Source: Gottfriedia acidiceleris | GTDB lineage: Bacteria; Bacillota; Bacilli; Bacillales; Bacillaceae_G | Reading direction: 5' to 3' | Assembly: GCF_004138285.1 (NCBI RefSeq) | Contig: NZ_SCFN01000007.1 | Span: 279,816-343,815 of the forward strand | Length of the DNA stretch: 64,000 nt | Shown: positions 18,097-26,518 of the stretch, piece by piece | Numbering within the stretch: the stretch's first letter is position 1 | Layout: every line of letters starts with the position of its first letter | Position numbers and translations under genes: made by a program | Notes under the pieces: generated by a model | The model's database searches: none | Seen by the model: only the letters and a program-made list of their open reading frames with translations | Told to the model about the DNA's origin: nothing

Positions 18097-19353
18097 ATGA
18101 GTATAAATGTAAAACAATCTGTCGAGCAGTTCAGTTTAAATAGTAAAGAGTATTATGAAAACAGATATGAATTATATGAAAGATTACGAAATGATGCACC
18201 TGTTTTTTGGCATGAAGAAATGCAATCCTGGTTTATAACTAGATATGAGGATGTGTCCAAGAATTTACTTGGAGATAAATTTATTTCAAGTAATGTAATT
18301 CCGAATAAAATGAGTAATCTCGCTGAAGGAGAAGATCAACATTTTAAAGATATAATCGATATCATTAAGACTTGGATGGTCTATAATGATCGACCAGTTC
18401 ATTCACAATTAAAAGGTTATATGAACAGAGCCTTTTTAGTTAATGAAATCGAACTTATTGCACCTGAAATTCAGAAAATTGTTTCTACAATCGTTGATAA
18501 AGTACTTGAAAAAAACACTAGTTCATTCGACTTTGTAAAAGAGATCGCACACCCTATTCCTGCGATGGTACTTTGTAAAATGTTAGGGATTCCTGGTGAA
18601 GAAGTTGACAGATTCATTAAGTGGTCTGATGATATTGCATTATTTATGCAGGATTTCGTTGTGTCTCATGTTCCTAGTAAAGAAATTAGTGAACAAGTTA
18701 GAGGAAGTGTAAGAGAAATTTGGACATATCTTTCAGATGCGATTGCGGAAAGACGAAAAGAAAAGAAAAATGATTTATTAAGTAGATTAATCTCTGAGAC
18801 TCCTGGTGAAGATGGTGAACTTACTGATGATCAATTAATTGCTCAAACAATGCACTTAATTTTCGGTGGGCATAAAATTCCTCAATTTGTATTAAGTAAT
18901 ACATTACATCTTCTATTTAAGAATCAAGATGTTCTCGAAATGCTTAAAAAAGATATGTCTCTTCTTCCAAAAGTATTAGATGAAACAATGAGACTTGAAG
19001 GGCCAATCCAATATATTGTTAGACATGCATCAAATGATATCGAATTACATGGGCAGCAAATCAAGAAAAATGATTCTGTTTATTTCTTCTTAGCGTCTGC
19101 TGGCCGAGACGAGCGAGTATTTGCAAATCCTGACAAAATGGATATAAGTAGAACAGGTTTCCGTCATGTAGCTTTCGGTGGAGGTTATCATACTTGTATA
19201 GCTGCAGCTTTTGCTCGTGTAGAGATCATGGAGATTCTTAAAGAAGTAATAACTCGTTTTCCAACGATCGATTCATTATATGATTTAGAAAATCCAGAGT
19301 GGACTGCAAACCCTACTTTCACTGGAATGATCCAGATGCAAATAAAAATTTAG
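18097..19353 (+). CDS. Cytochrome P450 with atypical I-helix
   Basis: A 418-residue soluble bacterial P450. The ExxR pair is E296-T-M-R299, the meander is AGRDERVFANPD (335-346) and the heme-thiolate loop is FGGGYHTC with Cys367. The residue two after Cys, usually Gly, is Ala. In the I-helix the acid-alcohol pair that protonates oxygen (AGxE/D-T) is replaced: residues 257-262 read GGHKIP, so Lys260 and Ile261 take the places of Glu/Asp and Thr. Classic monooxygenase proton delivery may therefore be absent or supplied by the substrate. A strong AGGAGG site lies 14 bp after the HD gene. No ferredoxin is encoded nearby. Confidence 0.92.
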   Translation: MSINVKQSVEQFSLNSKEYYENRYELYERLRNDAPVFWHEEMQSWFITRYEDVSKNLLGDKFISSNVIPNKMSNLAEGEDQHFKDIIDIIKTWMVYNDRPVHSQLKGYMNRAFLVNEIELIAPEIQKIVSTIVDKVLEKNTSSFDFVKEIAHPIPAMVLCKMLGIPGEEVDRFIKWSDDIALFMQDFVVSHVPSKEISEQVRGSVREIWTYLSDAIAERRKEKKNDLLSRLISETPGEDGELTDDQLIAQTMHLIFGGHKIPQFVLSNTLHLLFKNQDVLEMLKKDMSLLPKVLDETMRLEGPIQYIVRHASNDIELHGQQIKKNDSVYFFLASAGRDERVFANPDKMDISRTGFRHVAFGGGYHTCIAAAFARVEIMEILKEVITRFPTIDSLYDLENPEWTANPTFTGMIQMQIKI

Positions 19354-19383
19354 TATTACTGGGTATTTGAATGTTGAATGATT

Positions 19384-19415
19384 GGAATAGAACAAAATTC
19401 TATTCCTATTTTTTC
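19384..19415 (+). terminator. Intra-operon terminator-like hairpin after P450
   Basis: GGAATAGAA and TTCTATTCC form a perfect 9-bp stem with a 5-base loop followed by TATTTTTT. It would lower expression of the three downstream genes relative to the HD and P450 genes. Confidence 0.7.
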
Positions 19416-19436
19416 TAAGTTAGAGGTGATTAAAGA

Positions 19437-20075
19437 TTGAATAATTGCGAGTTTCATAATACCACCATTTTAGTTGTTCATGAAATTTATGGAATTAACA
19501 AACATATAAAAGATATTTGCGACAGTTTAAATAAGTTGGGATATACAGTTGTATGTCCAAATTTATTAGGTAATATAGAGAACTATTGCTATAAAGATGA
19601 AAACAAAGCTTATAAGCATTTTGTTAATGAGATTGGGTTTGAGTTAGCTACTAATAAAATCATAACTCTTGCAAAAGAACTTCGAACTAAGTGTGCTAAT
19701 TTGTATATTTTGGGGTTTAGTGTAGGTGCAACGATTGCATGGTTATGCAGTAAATATGAGGGATTATTTGATGGAGTAATTGGATTTTATGGTTCGAGGA
19801 TTAGGGAATACTTAGAGGTTAGTCCAAAATGTGAGACCTTACTAATTTTCCCAACGAAAGAAAAATCATTTGATCCCGAAATTGTCGTAACTAAATTGAA
19901 AACAAAAGATATGATTCAAATCATTAAAGTAGAAGGAAGTCATGGTTTTACAGATCAATCAACTTCTAATTACGATCAGTATTCTACTGAATACTGTTTT
20001 CAAAAAATGCGTGATTTTATTATGAAACAAAATCATCAAAAAAATAAAGTTTCCGAAACGGGAGGAATCAAATGA
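19437..20075 (+). CDS. Dienelactone-hydrolase-like alpha/beta hydrolase
   Basis: A 212-residue single-domain hydrolase of the dienelactone hydrolase type. It has the ILVVHEIYGINKHIKD start (Glu16), nucleophile elbow GFSVG (Ser95 in place of the usual Cys) and a C-terminal GSHGF (His169). The Cys-to-Ser change suggests ordinary esterase or lactonase chemistry. It begins with TTG 7 bases after AGAGGTGA. The stop codon overlaps the MFS start (ATGA), so the two are translationally coupled. In context it probably acts on the product of the P450 or HD enzyme (inference). Confidence 0.75.
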   Translation: MNNCEFHNTTILVVHEIYGINKHIKDICDSLNKLGYTVVCPNLLGNIENYCYKDENKAYKHFVNEIGFELATNKIITLAKELRTKCANLYILGFSVGATIAWLCSKYEGLFDGVIGFYGSRIREYLEVSPKCETLLIFPTKEKSFDPEIVVTKLKTKDMIQIIKVEGSHGFTDQSTSNYDQYSTEYCFQKMRDFIMKQNHQKNKVSETGGIK

Positions 20076-21268
20076 CCGGTCAAAGATGGATGTCTTTACA
20101 GTTTTTTGGGTTTTTCTTCACTTTCGGAATCTTCGTGCCTTATTGGTCTGCTTGGCTAACAACAAGTAAAGGTTTTACAGCTGATGAAGCTGGACTAATC
20201 ATTGCTTTAGGATTAATAACAAGGTCAATTACAACCTTTTATATTTTTCCATTTATAAGTAGATACTTAAATTTAGCAAGATTAAATCAAGTAGTTTCCT
20301 TAACTTCTGTTGCACTATTAATCATATTAATACCGTTTAATAGTTTAATTGCAGTAGCTTTCATTACAGTTTTATTAAGCCTGGTTTATCCAATGCCTTT
20401 AGCTATGTATGAAGCTATGGCATCTATTCTTATCAGGGAAAGCAAAATAGAGTATGGAAAGAGTAGGTCTTATGGCTCGATTGGCTATATTATTTCTCTA
20501 TCATTAACTGGAATTCTCATATCTTTAAAAAGCGAAAATGTAGTTATTTACCTTTTGATTATTGGATGTGTTCTACTTACTTTCATAACATCCATTAATG
20601 CTCCTTTACCTTTAAAAACAAAAATAACATCAAAGAAAGTTCCTTTGTTTAAGTTGTTTAAATCAAAAGCATTTTTATTAGTATTAACAATCTGCATCAC
20701 CCTTCAAGCTGCACATGCAGCATATTATAGTTATGCTGTTCTTTTTTTGAAAAATATTGGGGTAAAAACTAGTTTTACAGGATTCATCTTAATCATTGCA
20801 GTAATATCAGAAATTGCTTTCTTCTATATATCAGACTCTCTATTTAAAAGACGATCTGTTCCAGTTTTATTAATGTTTAGTGTAAGTGCTTCCATCTTAA
20901 GATGGGTATTGATCTTTTCTTTTAACAGCATTTCAGTTTTTGTATTGTCTCAATTTTTACATTCTATTACTTTTGGGCTTACTCAATATGCCTTTGTGAA
21001 ATACTTAGATGAAAACATTGAAAATAAGTACTTCCCATTTGCTCATGGAATTTATGCAGCTCTAGGTTTAAGTTTAGGTAGCGGTATTTTAACATTAGTA
21101 AGTGGTTACCTCTACTCTATATCTCCATCTTTTGCTTTTTTAGGTATGGCATTGGTCTGTATCCCCTGTTTAGGATTATGTTACTTTTTGAAATTAACAT
21201 TAGGGGATCAAAATAACTTAACAGGAGAGGTAAATGAAAATGTTACTAGTAAAAGAAAAAGTGTATAG
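20072..21268 (+). CDS. MFS transporter (MFS_1-like, HcaT/NupG-type layout)
   Basis: A 398-residue permease with about 12 predicted membrane helices and the opening FFGFFFTFGIFVPYWSAWL, characteristic of the MFS_1-like group that includes phenylpropionate (HcaT) and some nucleoside transporters. It lacks large loops. It overlaps the preceding hydrolase by 4 bases and the following small gene by 35 bases. In an operon under a guanine riboswitch it could import a nucleoside-like substrate or export the product; the direction cannot be told. Confidence 0.82.
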   Translation: MTGQRWMSLQFFGFFFTFGIFVPYWSAWLTTSKGFTADEAGLIIALGLITRSITTFYIFPFISRYLNLARLNQVVSLTSVALLIILIPFNSLIAVAFITVLLSLVYPMPLAMYEAMASILIRESKIEYGKSRSYGSIGYIISLSLTGILISLKSENVVIYLLIIGCVLLTFITSINAPLPLKTKITSKKVPLFKLFKSKAFLLVLTICITLQAAHAAYYSYAVLFLKNIGVKTSFTGFILIIAVISEIAFFYISDSLFKRRSVPVLLMFSVSASILRWVLIFSFNSISVFVLSQFLHSITFGLTQYAFVKYLDENIENKYFPFAHGIYAALGLSLGSGILTLVSGYLYSISPSFAFLGMALVCIPCLGLCYFLKLTLGDQNNLTGEVNENVTSKRKSV

Positions 21269-21665
21269 TACGATCAAGTCTGGGAAATCTGATGAAACTA
21301 TTCGTACAGAAGTATTTCAAATGAATGAAGAAAAAGTGATTAAGTTGAAATTTTTGAGTTCAAATTCTCCTAGAAATCAAGGTATCGGTTTTATATCAGA
21401 AAATGGAATATCAATCAACGATGCCCCAAAACAAAAAACACTCATTATATGGAGAAGTGAAACTCAATCAGAACTTATCTTAAAATGCTCTAGTGGCTTT
21501 TTAAATGTTTTTAATATGTGGGAAGAAGAACGAATGGTGGGATTTCATGATTTTCAGTCTGGTATGAGAATCAAAAAGGAGAATGATGTCATGTTCTACA
21601 GTTGTAATGATGCTTTTGCGAATGGTGATTTTACCTCTCTAGTATTCTCGCTTCAAATTCTATAA
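21234..21665 (+). CDS. Unknown 143-aa soluble protein, last gene of the riboswitch operon
   Basis: The start overlaps the end of the MFS gene and follows GGAGAGG. The protein is soluble and strand-rich, with a SSNSPRNQGIGF segment and a C-terminal FASGD-like end (DAFANGDFTSLVFSLQIL). The layout hints at a small beta-barrel or cupin-like fold, but I do not recognise the family. Its tight coupling to the MFS gene makes it part of the same pathway. Confidence 0.7.
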   Translation: MKMLLVKEKVYSTIKSGKSDETIRTEVFQMNEEKVIKLKFLSSNSPRNQGIGFISENGISINDAPKQKTLIIWRSETQSELILKCSSGFLNVFNMWEEERMVGFHDFQSGMRIKKENDVMFYSCNDAFANGDFTSLVFSLQIL

Positions 21666-21712
21666 AGCTAAATAGATTGAAAAATCCCATTGTCTATCCG
21701 ATTAAAATAAAC

Positions 21713-21752
21713 AAAAAAAGCAGAGTTGAATTTTTTCAACTCTGCTTTTTAC
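21713..21752 (+). terminator. Terminator of the guanine-riboswitch operon
   Basis: AAGCAGAGTTGAA and TTCAACTCTGCTT form a 13-bp stem with a 4-base loop followed by TTT, 50 bases after the last stop codon. Confidence 0.88.
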
Positions 21753-21884
21753 TAAAAATCTTATACTTTCTTTTCCTTAATCCAAATCATCGTTCCCTTG
21801 TGTCTATTTTTGGAAAGAATAGGAAAAACTAAATTTAGATTCGATATAGTAAACTTTTGTTCAAACTAGAAAGTAGGTAAAAAC

Positions 21885-22349
21885 ATGACTGAAGATTTTT
21901 TTGCTGATTATGAAAAATTTGTTGTTCCACCTTTATATCAATTTAAAGGTGAGAAACGAAAATTTAATCCTAAAGACTATGCATCGTATTACATCTTAAC
22001 AGTCTCATTATATGACTCTCTTATATCAAATTGGAACGATGCTGCTAAATATAAAATTGACGTCCGAAACTGTATAGATCACGTATTAAATGATTTTAAT
22101 GAAAAAAAGGGTGGTAAATATCATCTTCAATTACTTGAATTTGAAAGTGATAAATCATATTTTGTCATTGCCTTGTCTATAAAAAATAAAATTGAAAAAG
22201 AAAAAATCAATGGAATTATTTCAAAGTATATTGAACAACTTGTATCAAACTCTTTTTATATTGGACAGAGTTGGTACTGGCTAATTGGTCAAAAAGGGAA
22301 AAGAGACCGAAAACTCTTCAATATTTCAATAAAGGAATACATGCACTAG
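21885..22349 (+). CDS. Hypothetical protein (154 aa)
   Basis: A 154-residue soluble protein (MTEDFFADYEKFVVPPLY...) rich in Lys and Tyr, ending IKEYMH. AAGTAGGT lies 9 bases before the ATG. It stands alone between the riboswitch operon terminator and modA. No family is recognised. Confidence 0.55.
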   Translation: MTEDFFADYEKFVVPPLYQFKGEKRKFNPKDYASYYILTVSLYDSLISNWNDAAKYKIDVRNCIDHVLNDFNEKKGGKYHLQLLEFESDKSYFVIALSIKNKIEKEKINGIISKYIEQLVSNSFYIGQSWYWLIGQKGKRDRKLFNISIKEYMH

Positions 22350-22604
22350 CCTTATTCGGCAATATATTTTTCTTTTATCTAATAAAGGATCTTATTTAAA
22401 ATATTTTTTCTAGCCAATTCCTTTCCCATTCTTACTATTTAAAGTAATATCCTCCTCTCTGAAATTTCCATTTCAAAACATGCTTTAACAAATCTACCTA
22501 ATCGTTCTTTATACAGAACAGACGAATCCTTTTATTTTTTAAAGATGTTCTAATCTTCTGTATCTAATACTTCATAAGTTTCTTCAAAGATTTTACACTA
22601 AAAA
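22350..22604. other. Intergenic region between convergent hypothetical gene and modA
   Basis: AT-rich with no gene seen; it ends in the modA terminator. Confidence 0.4.
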
Positions 22605-22634
22605 AAAAGAGCCAATAAACTAATCGGCTCATTT
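22603..22634 (-). terminator. Terminator after modA
   Basis: On the minus strand GAGCC-GA pairs with TT-GGCTC around a short loop and is followed by nine Ts. Confidence 0.65.
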
Positions 22635-22658
22635 CTAAAACTTTCCTGCTAATGTAAG

Positions 22659-23471
22659 TTAATTTAGTCCCTTAAACCCATACTTCTCTAATACCTTCAT
22701 AGACTCATCATTTTGAAGATATTCATAGAATTGTTTAGCTTCTTTAGGTTGCTTGCTATTCTTTATCACGCCTAACGGATAAATAATTGGATCATGTGTA
22801 TTTTCAGCTGCTGTTGCTACAATTTTAACTTTTGTAGATGTCAGTGCATCTGTTTTATAAACAATCCCTGCATCCACATTATTTGTTTCTACATAAGAAA
22901 GTACTTGTCTAACATCCTTACCATATACTACTTTTCCTTCAATCGCTTTCCAAACATTTAAATTTTCTAATGTTTCTTTACCATATTGTCCTGCAGGTAC
23001 CGCTTCTGGTGTACCGATTGAAATTTTATCTGCTTTTGTAAGATCTTCAAAAGATTTAATTTCTTTTTTTGTATCTTTTGGTACAACTAATACCAGTTCA
23101 TTCCCAACTACATCTTTACCTTGGCTCTTATCAATTAGACCATCTTGTATTAAATTATTAAATTTATCCTCTGCAGCCGAGAAGAAAAGATCTACCGGTG
23201 CTCCTTTAGAAATTTGTTGTTGTAATGCTCCAGATGCTCCAAAGTTATAGTTTATTTTCACATTAGGATTAGCCTTTTCAAAGTTTGATTTAATATCATT
23301 TAGTGCATCCTGTAAACTAGCTGCTGCTGAGATCGTCAATTCCACATTCTTTTGAGCAGTTTCTTGTTTCTGGCCTACTGGCTTTGTATCTTGTTCATTT
23401 GTTGAACAACCAGATACTGCTAGTCCTAATAACATCGTTATCGATAAAAATAAACAATAAAGTTTTTTCAT
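22659..23471 (-). CDS. modA: Molybdate ABC transporter substrate-binding lipoprotein ModA
   Basis: A 270-residue lipoprotein with lipobox VSGC (Cys22). The mature part begins ELTISAAASLQDALNDI, typical of ModA, with FSAAEDKFNNL and a C-terminal YPLGVIKNSKQPKEAKQFYEYL. It captures molybdate (possibly tungstate) outside the membrane. No modB or modC follows; a terminator comes directly after, so the permease and ATPase must be elsewhere or lost. It is divergent from a molybdate-type regulator. Confidence 0.88.
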   Translation of the reverse strand: MKKLYCLFLSITMLLGLAVSGCSTNEQDTKPVGQKQETAQKNVELTISAAASLQDALNDIKSNFEKANPNVKINYNFGASGALQQQISKGAPVDLFFSAAEDKFNNLIQDGLIDKSQGKDVVGNELVLVVPKDTKKEIKSFEDLTKADKISIGTPEAVPAGQYGKETLENLNVWKAIEGKVVYGKDVRQVLSYVETNNVDAGIVYKTDALTSTKVKIVATAAENTHDPIIYPLGVIKNSKQPKEAKQFYEYLQNDESMKVLEKYGFKGLN

Positions 23472-23502
23472 TTTTCATCTGCCTTCCTTTTTAAAATATA
23501 AC

Positions 23503-23537
23503 TAATTATATCTAATTATATTTAGTTATAACTAAAT
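23503..23537. promoter_or_regulatory. Candidate operator in the modA/regulator intergenic region
   Basis: ATTTAGTTATAACTAAAT (23520-23537) is a perfect 18-bp palindrome, preceded by repeated ATAACTAATTATAT-like half-sites from 23503. It lies between the divergent modA and HTH/substrate-binding regulator genes and close to modA's start, suiting repression by that regulator. Confidence 0.5.
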
Positions 23538-23550
23538 AAGAAATAAAATT

Positions 23551-23584
23551 TTAACTCAATGCTTTTTAAAAGGCATTGAGTTAA
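23551..23584 (+). promoter_or_regulatory. Strong hairpin in the 5' leader of the molybdate-type regulator
   Basis: TTAACTCAATGC and GCATTGAGTTAA form a perfect 12-bp stem with a 10-base loop ending 22 bases before the start codon. There is no T tract, so an operator or mRNA 5' structure is more likely than a terminator. Confidence 0.45.
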
Positions 23585-23606
23585 AATAGAGAATGGAGGG
23601 ATGTAA

Positions 23607-24542
23607 ATGACGATGGAACTTTCCTATACAATCGAAGAAGTGTCACAGTTTTTAAAAGTATCGAAATTAACCATTTATGACCTTGTCAAAAAAGGTGAAT
23701 TACCTGTATTCCGTGTAGGAAGACAGATGAGAATAGCAGCAAATGACTTGGACAATTACATAAAAAACCATAAAACAAATCAGAACACCATATTGCCTGC
23801 CTCTGTTTTTGAACCTCGCAGAAGCGATCCAAAAGAATCAAATCATGTTGTTATTAGTGGCCAAGATATAGTTTTAGATATACTCGGTAAACAGATTGAG
23901 AAAAACTCAACTTATAAATCATTAAGATCGTTTACTGGAAGCTTAAACAGTCTTATTTCTATGTATAATGGAGAATGCGACATCGTTAGCCTTCACCTTT
24001 TTGACGGGGATACAGGAGAGTATAATCTACCATATCTTAAAAAAATTTTAGTGGGACATCCATTTATTTTACTCAATCTGCTATCAAGGAAAGCAGGCTT
24101 ATACGTTAAAAAAGGTAACCCTTTAAAGATTACGTCTTGGAAAGATTTAGAACGTGAAGATATAAAGATTGTAAATAGAGAGAAAGGGTCAGGTGCTCGA
24201 ATTCTTCTCGATGAACAACTCCGTATCAATGAGATTTCTTCTAAAAATATTAACGGATATGAGCATGAAGAGAGCAATCATTTAAGCGTGGCCTCCGCTG
24301 TCTCAACTGGGGTAGCAGATGTTGGAGTCGGAATTGAAAAAGCTGCTAAAATTGTAGGAATTGATTTTATTCCACTGATAACAGAACAATATGACCTTGT
24401 TATTTTAAAAACCTCTGAAAATGTACGACTGATCAGTATTGTCACAGAAATTTTATCTTCAAATCAGTTTCAATCAGAGGTTGATTCTTTAGGAGATTAT
24501 GATACTTCCAGGACAGGGAAAATTATATATGAGACAAATTAA
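23607..24542 (+). CDS. YvgK-like regulator: excisionase-type HTH plus substrate-binding domain
   Basis: A 311-residue protein with a MerR/excisionase-type HTH at residues 5-52 (TIEEVSQFLKVSKLTIYDLVKKG) joined to a periplasmic-binding-protein-like domain (about 75-305; FTGSLNSLISMYNGECDIVSLHLFDGDTGEYN, then REKGSGARILLD). This is the layout of B. subtilis YvgK, divergent from a molybdate-binding protein gene, as here. It probably senses molybdate or molybdopterin and controls modA. GGAGGG precedes the ATG. Confidence 0.82.
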   Translation: MTMELSYTIEEVSQFLKVSKLTIYDLVKKGELPVFRVGRQMRIAANDLDNYIKNHKTNQNTILPASVFEPRRSDPKESNHVVISGQDIVLDILGKQIEKNSTYKSLRSFTGSLNSLISMYNGECDIVSLHLFDGDTGEYNLPYLKKILVGHPFILLNLLSRKAGLYVKKGNPLKITSWKDLEREDIKIVNREKGSGARILLDEQLRINEISSKNINGYEHEESNHLSVASAVSTGVADVGVGIEKAAKIVGIDFIPLITEQYDLVILKTSENVRLISIVTEILSSNQFQSEVDSLGDYDTSRTGKIIYETN

Positions 24543-24577
24543 AAGAAGACTACTGAATTTGTAGCCTTCTTTTTTGG
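24541..24577 (+). terminator. Terminator after YvgK-like gene
   Basis: AGAAG-CTAC pairs with GTAG-CTTCT and is followed by TTTTTT immediately after the stop codon. Confidence 0.75.
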
Positions 24578-24603
24578 TGTTTATTGGCAAAGTAAGAGGC
24601 ATT

Positions 24604-24635
24604 CTAAAAAGACCAAATCAATTATGATTTGGTCC
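24604..24635 (-). terminator. Terminator after the short LysR-like gene
   Basis: GACCAAATC and GATTTGGTC form a perfect 9-bp stem; on the minus strand TTTTT follows. Confidence 0.75.
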
Positions 24636-24653
24636 CTACTCTACTATAAAGAG

Positions 24654-24959
24654 TTAAAACATGCTCACATCATACATTGTATTAACAGAAGATTTTTTAT
24701 GTAAGGATTTAATTTCTTCTTCAATTTCTCGACAATTCCTTACGATTTCCTTTATAAGTGAAAAAATTTGTAAACATTCAAATGAAGGCACCACTTTAGA
24801 TTCGCCGTCACACTCAATTAACTTTACGTCAAATTCAATTTCTAAACTTATGATTGATTCTTTCATTTCAGCTTCATTAATAGAAAATTTCTGTGCTGCA
24901 ATCGTGAAGGAACCACTCTCTAAAACTTCACAAAGATGACTTAATTGTTCGATATTCAC
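24654..24959 (-). CDS. Stand-alone LysR-type HTH domain protein (101 aa)
   Basis: The protein starts with GTG (NIEQLSHLCEVLESGSFTIAAQKFSINEAEMKESIISLE), 7 bases after GGGGGG; an ATG 15 bases upstream overlaps that ribosome site. The first 60 residues follow the LysR winged helix, but the effector domain is absent and its place is taken by a short helical, dimer-like segment ending DVSMF. The recognition helix is degenerate (INEAEMKES rather than SQPAVSxxI). Because it has its own terminator, it looks like a deliberate short gene rather than a broken one; DNA binding is uncertain. Confidence 0.6.
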   Translation of the reverse strand: MNIEQLSHLCEVLESGSFTIAAQKFSINEAEMKESIISLEIEFDVKLIECDGESKVVPSFECLQIFSLIKEIVRNCREIEEEIKSLHKKSSVNTMYDVSMF

Positions 24960-25556
24960 ATAGCTTCCCCCCATACTCTACGATGTTCCCTTTTCTGTTA
25001 TAGTTTTATTATATTCAGTATTGACGTGATTTATATTTTTGAAAAAAAGCATCAAGTTTGGTTTTTCTGATTGAATTATGATTTTTCACTCATTAAATCG
25101 TTTATCAATACGTATGTTATCTCCTTCCTTAAAACCAACTGACCAAATTCAAATGATTCCAACTCTAATAAAGGAAAAATTCTACAATTAAAATTGATTT
25201 CCCTTTGATTTAAACTTGGGTTATTTTTGCCTTGATTTTATTGAATTTTCCAGTTTGACACTGCTAATTACAAAAGAAATCTATGTTAAATAGGCCAATA
25301 TTATATTGCTCAAATAGAAAAACCACCTATAATTGGCGGTTTTCTTAGGGATTCTCTATTCTTGAAATCTTTTTAACTATTAATATTCATTTGGGGTAAT
25401 TTTGTTAAATTCTATTATTTTTTCCAATGAAACCTGATTACACACTAAATTTCTAAGCAAAATTTAATTATTAATACAGATTAAATCAATCTATAATTGC
25501 ATATAAGAAATGGTAGAAAGATAGTCAATCTAATTTGCACATTCGGGGGAATAACA
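24960..25556. other. Intergenic region with an orphan hairpin
   Basis: About 600 bp with no gene. AAAACC-CC (25318) pairs with GG-GGTTTT (to 25343) as a short terminator-like hairpin, but no gene ends near it on either strand, suggesting a decayed gene or a non-coding transcript. Confidence 0.4.
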
Positions 25557-25706
25557 ATGGTTTTCTTTTATCAATTCGGAATTTTAGTTGTTATTATAGG
25601 AATCGTTCTCTTCTTACTGTTTTATAAGGTCTTTATCAAAATAGGTAGATTATTTAATAATCATATTAAAAACATTAAAAAAGAAATCGGGAGAGATGAA
25701 GAGTGA
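25557..25706 (+). CDS. Small membrane protein (49 aa) upstream of SPFH gene
   Basis: A 49-residue protein with one membrane helix (residues 4-27) and a basic cytoplasmic tail (IKNIKKEIGRDEE). The ATG at 25557 follows TTCGGGGGAATAAC. The stop codon overlaps the GTG start of the SPFH gene, so the two are translationally coupled and probably work together at the membrane. Confidence 0.7.
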   Translation: MVFFYQFGILVVIIGIVLFLLFYKVFIKIGRLFNNHIKNIKKEIGRDEE

Positions 25707-26518
25707 ACGGATTGAGAAGTCTGATTGCAGGCGGAGTTATTATAATTGGAGGTATTATTTACGCAATTGGTGGTATGTCGCATATAAGTGTTGGTAGTAT
25801 TGGTATTGAGAAACATATGAGTGGAGAAATTACTGAAGTCCCCCAAGGTTTTCATTGGACTGGTTGGGGAGTTTCAGTACAAGAATATCCCACATACACA
25901 CAATCATTAGTTTTATCAAGTGACAAACACGAAGGTGGTAATTCTGATCAAGAATGGTCAGTAGGTACCGGAGATCAGCAAGAACTACCTGTTAATACAA
26001 ACTTAACATGGAAAATTTCAACTAAAAACGTAGCTAATCTATATCAATCAGTAGGTGGAAAAGATATTAGTTACATCAAAAATAACATCGTCAAACCTAC
26101 AATGAAAAATGTTGTTAACAAAATTACTCACAAATATAGTTGGAACGACATTAAAGGTTCAAAACAAGCTGATATTACTGAAGAAATCAATACTGCACTA
26201 GATCAGGAACTTGCAAAACAAGGTATTGAAGTCGGAACTTTTGGATTTACACACGTAGGCTCTCCCGCAGGTATGGCACAGTCACAAGCACAATTAGCAA
26301 CTTCTGAATTGAACGTAAAAAAGGCATTAGCTGACCAAGAAAAAGCAAAGATTGAAAATCAAACAAAAATCCTAAATGCAGAAGCAGATGCTAAAGCAAA
26401 TAAAATTTTATCAGACTCACTTACTCCAGAATTATTAAAGAAAATGGAAATGGATGCACGACAAAAATGGGGTTGGGTTACTGTTCAAGGTGGGACACCT
26501 CTAGTTCAAGCAAAATAA
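25703..26518 (+). CDS. SPFH/band-7 (prohibitin-like) membrane protein
   Basis: A 271-residue protein with an N-terminal membrane helix (about 5-25), an SPFH domain (about 30-180; GIEKHMSGEITEVPQGFHW start) and an Ala/Lys-rich coiled coil (about 195-245; QAQLATSELNVKKALADQEKAK). SPFH proteins form ring- or raft-like membrane scaffolds. GTG start, coupled to the small membrane protein before it. Specific partners are unknown. Confidence 0.85.
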   Translation: MNGLRSLIAGGVIIIGGIIYAIGGMSHISVGSIGIEKHMSGEITEVPQGFHWTGWGVSVQEYPTYTQSLVLSSDKHEGGNSDQEWSVGTGDQQELPVNTNLTWKISTKNVANLYQSVGGKDISYIKNNIVKPTMKNVVNKITHKYSWNDIKGSKQADITEEINTALDQELAKQGIEVGTFGFTHVGSPAGMAQSQAQLATSELNVKKALADQEKAKIENQTKILNAEADAKANKILSDSLTPELLKKMEMDARQKWGWVTVQGGTPLVQAK

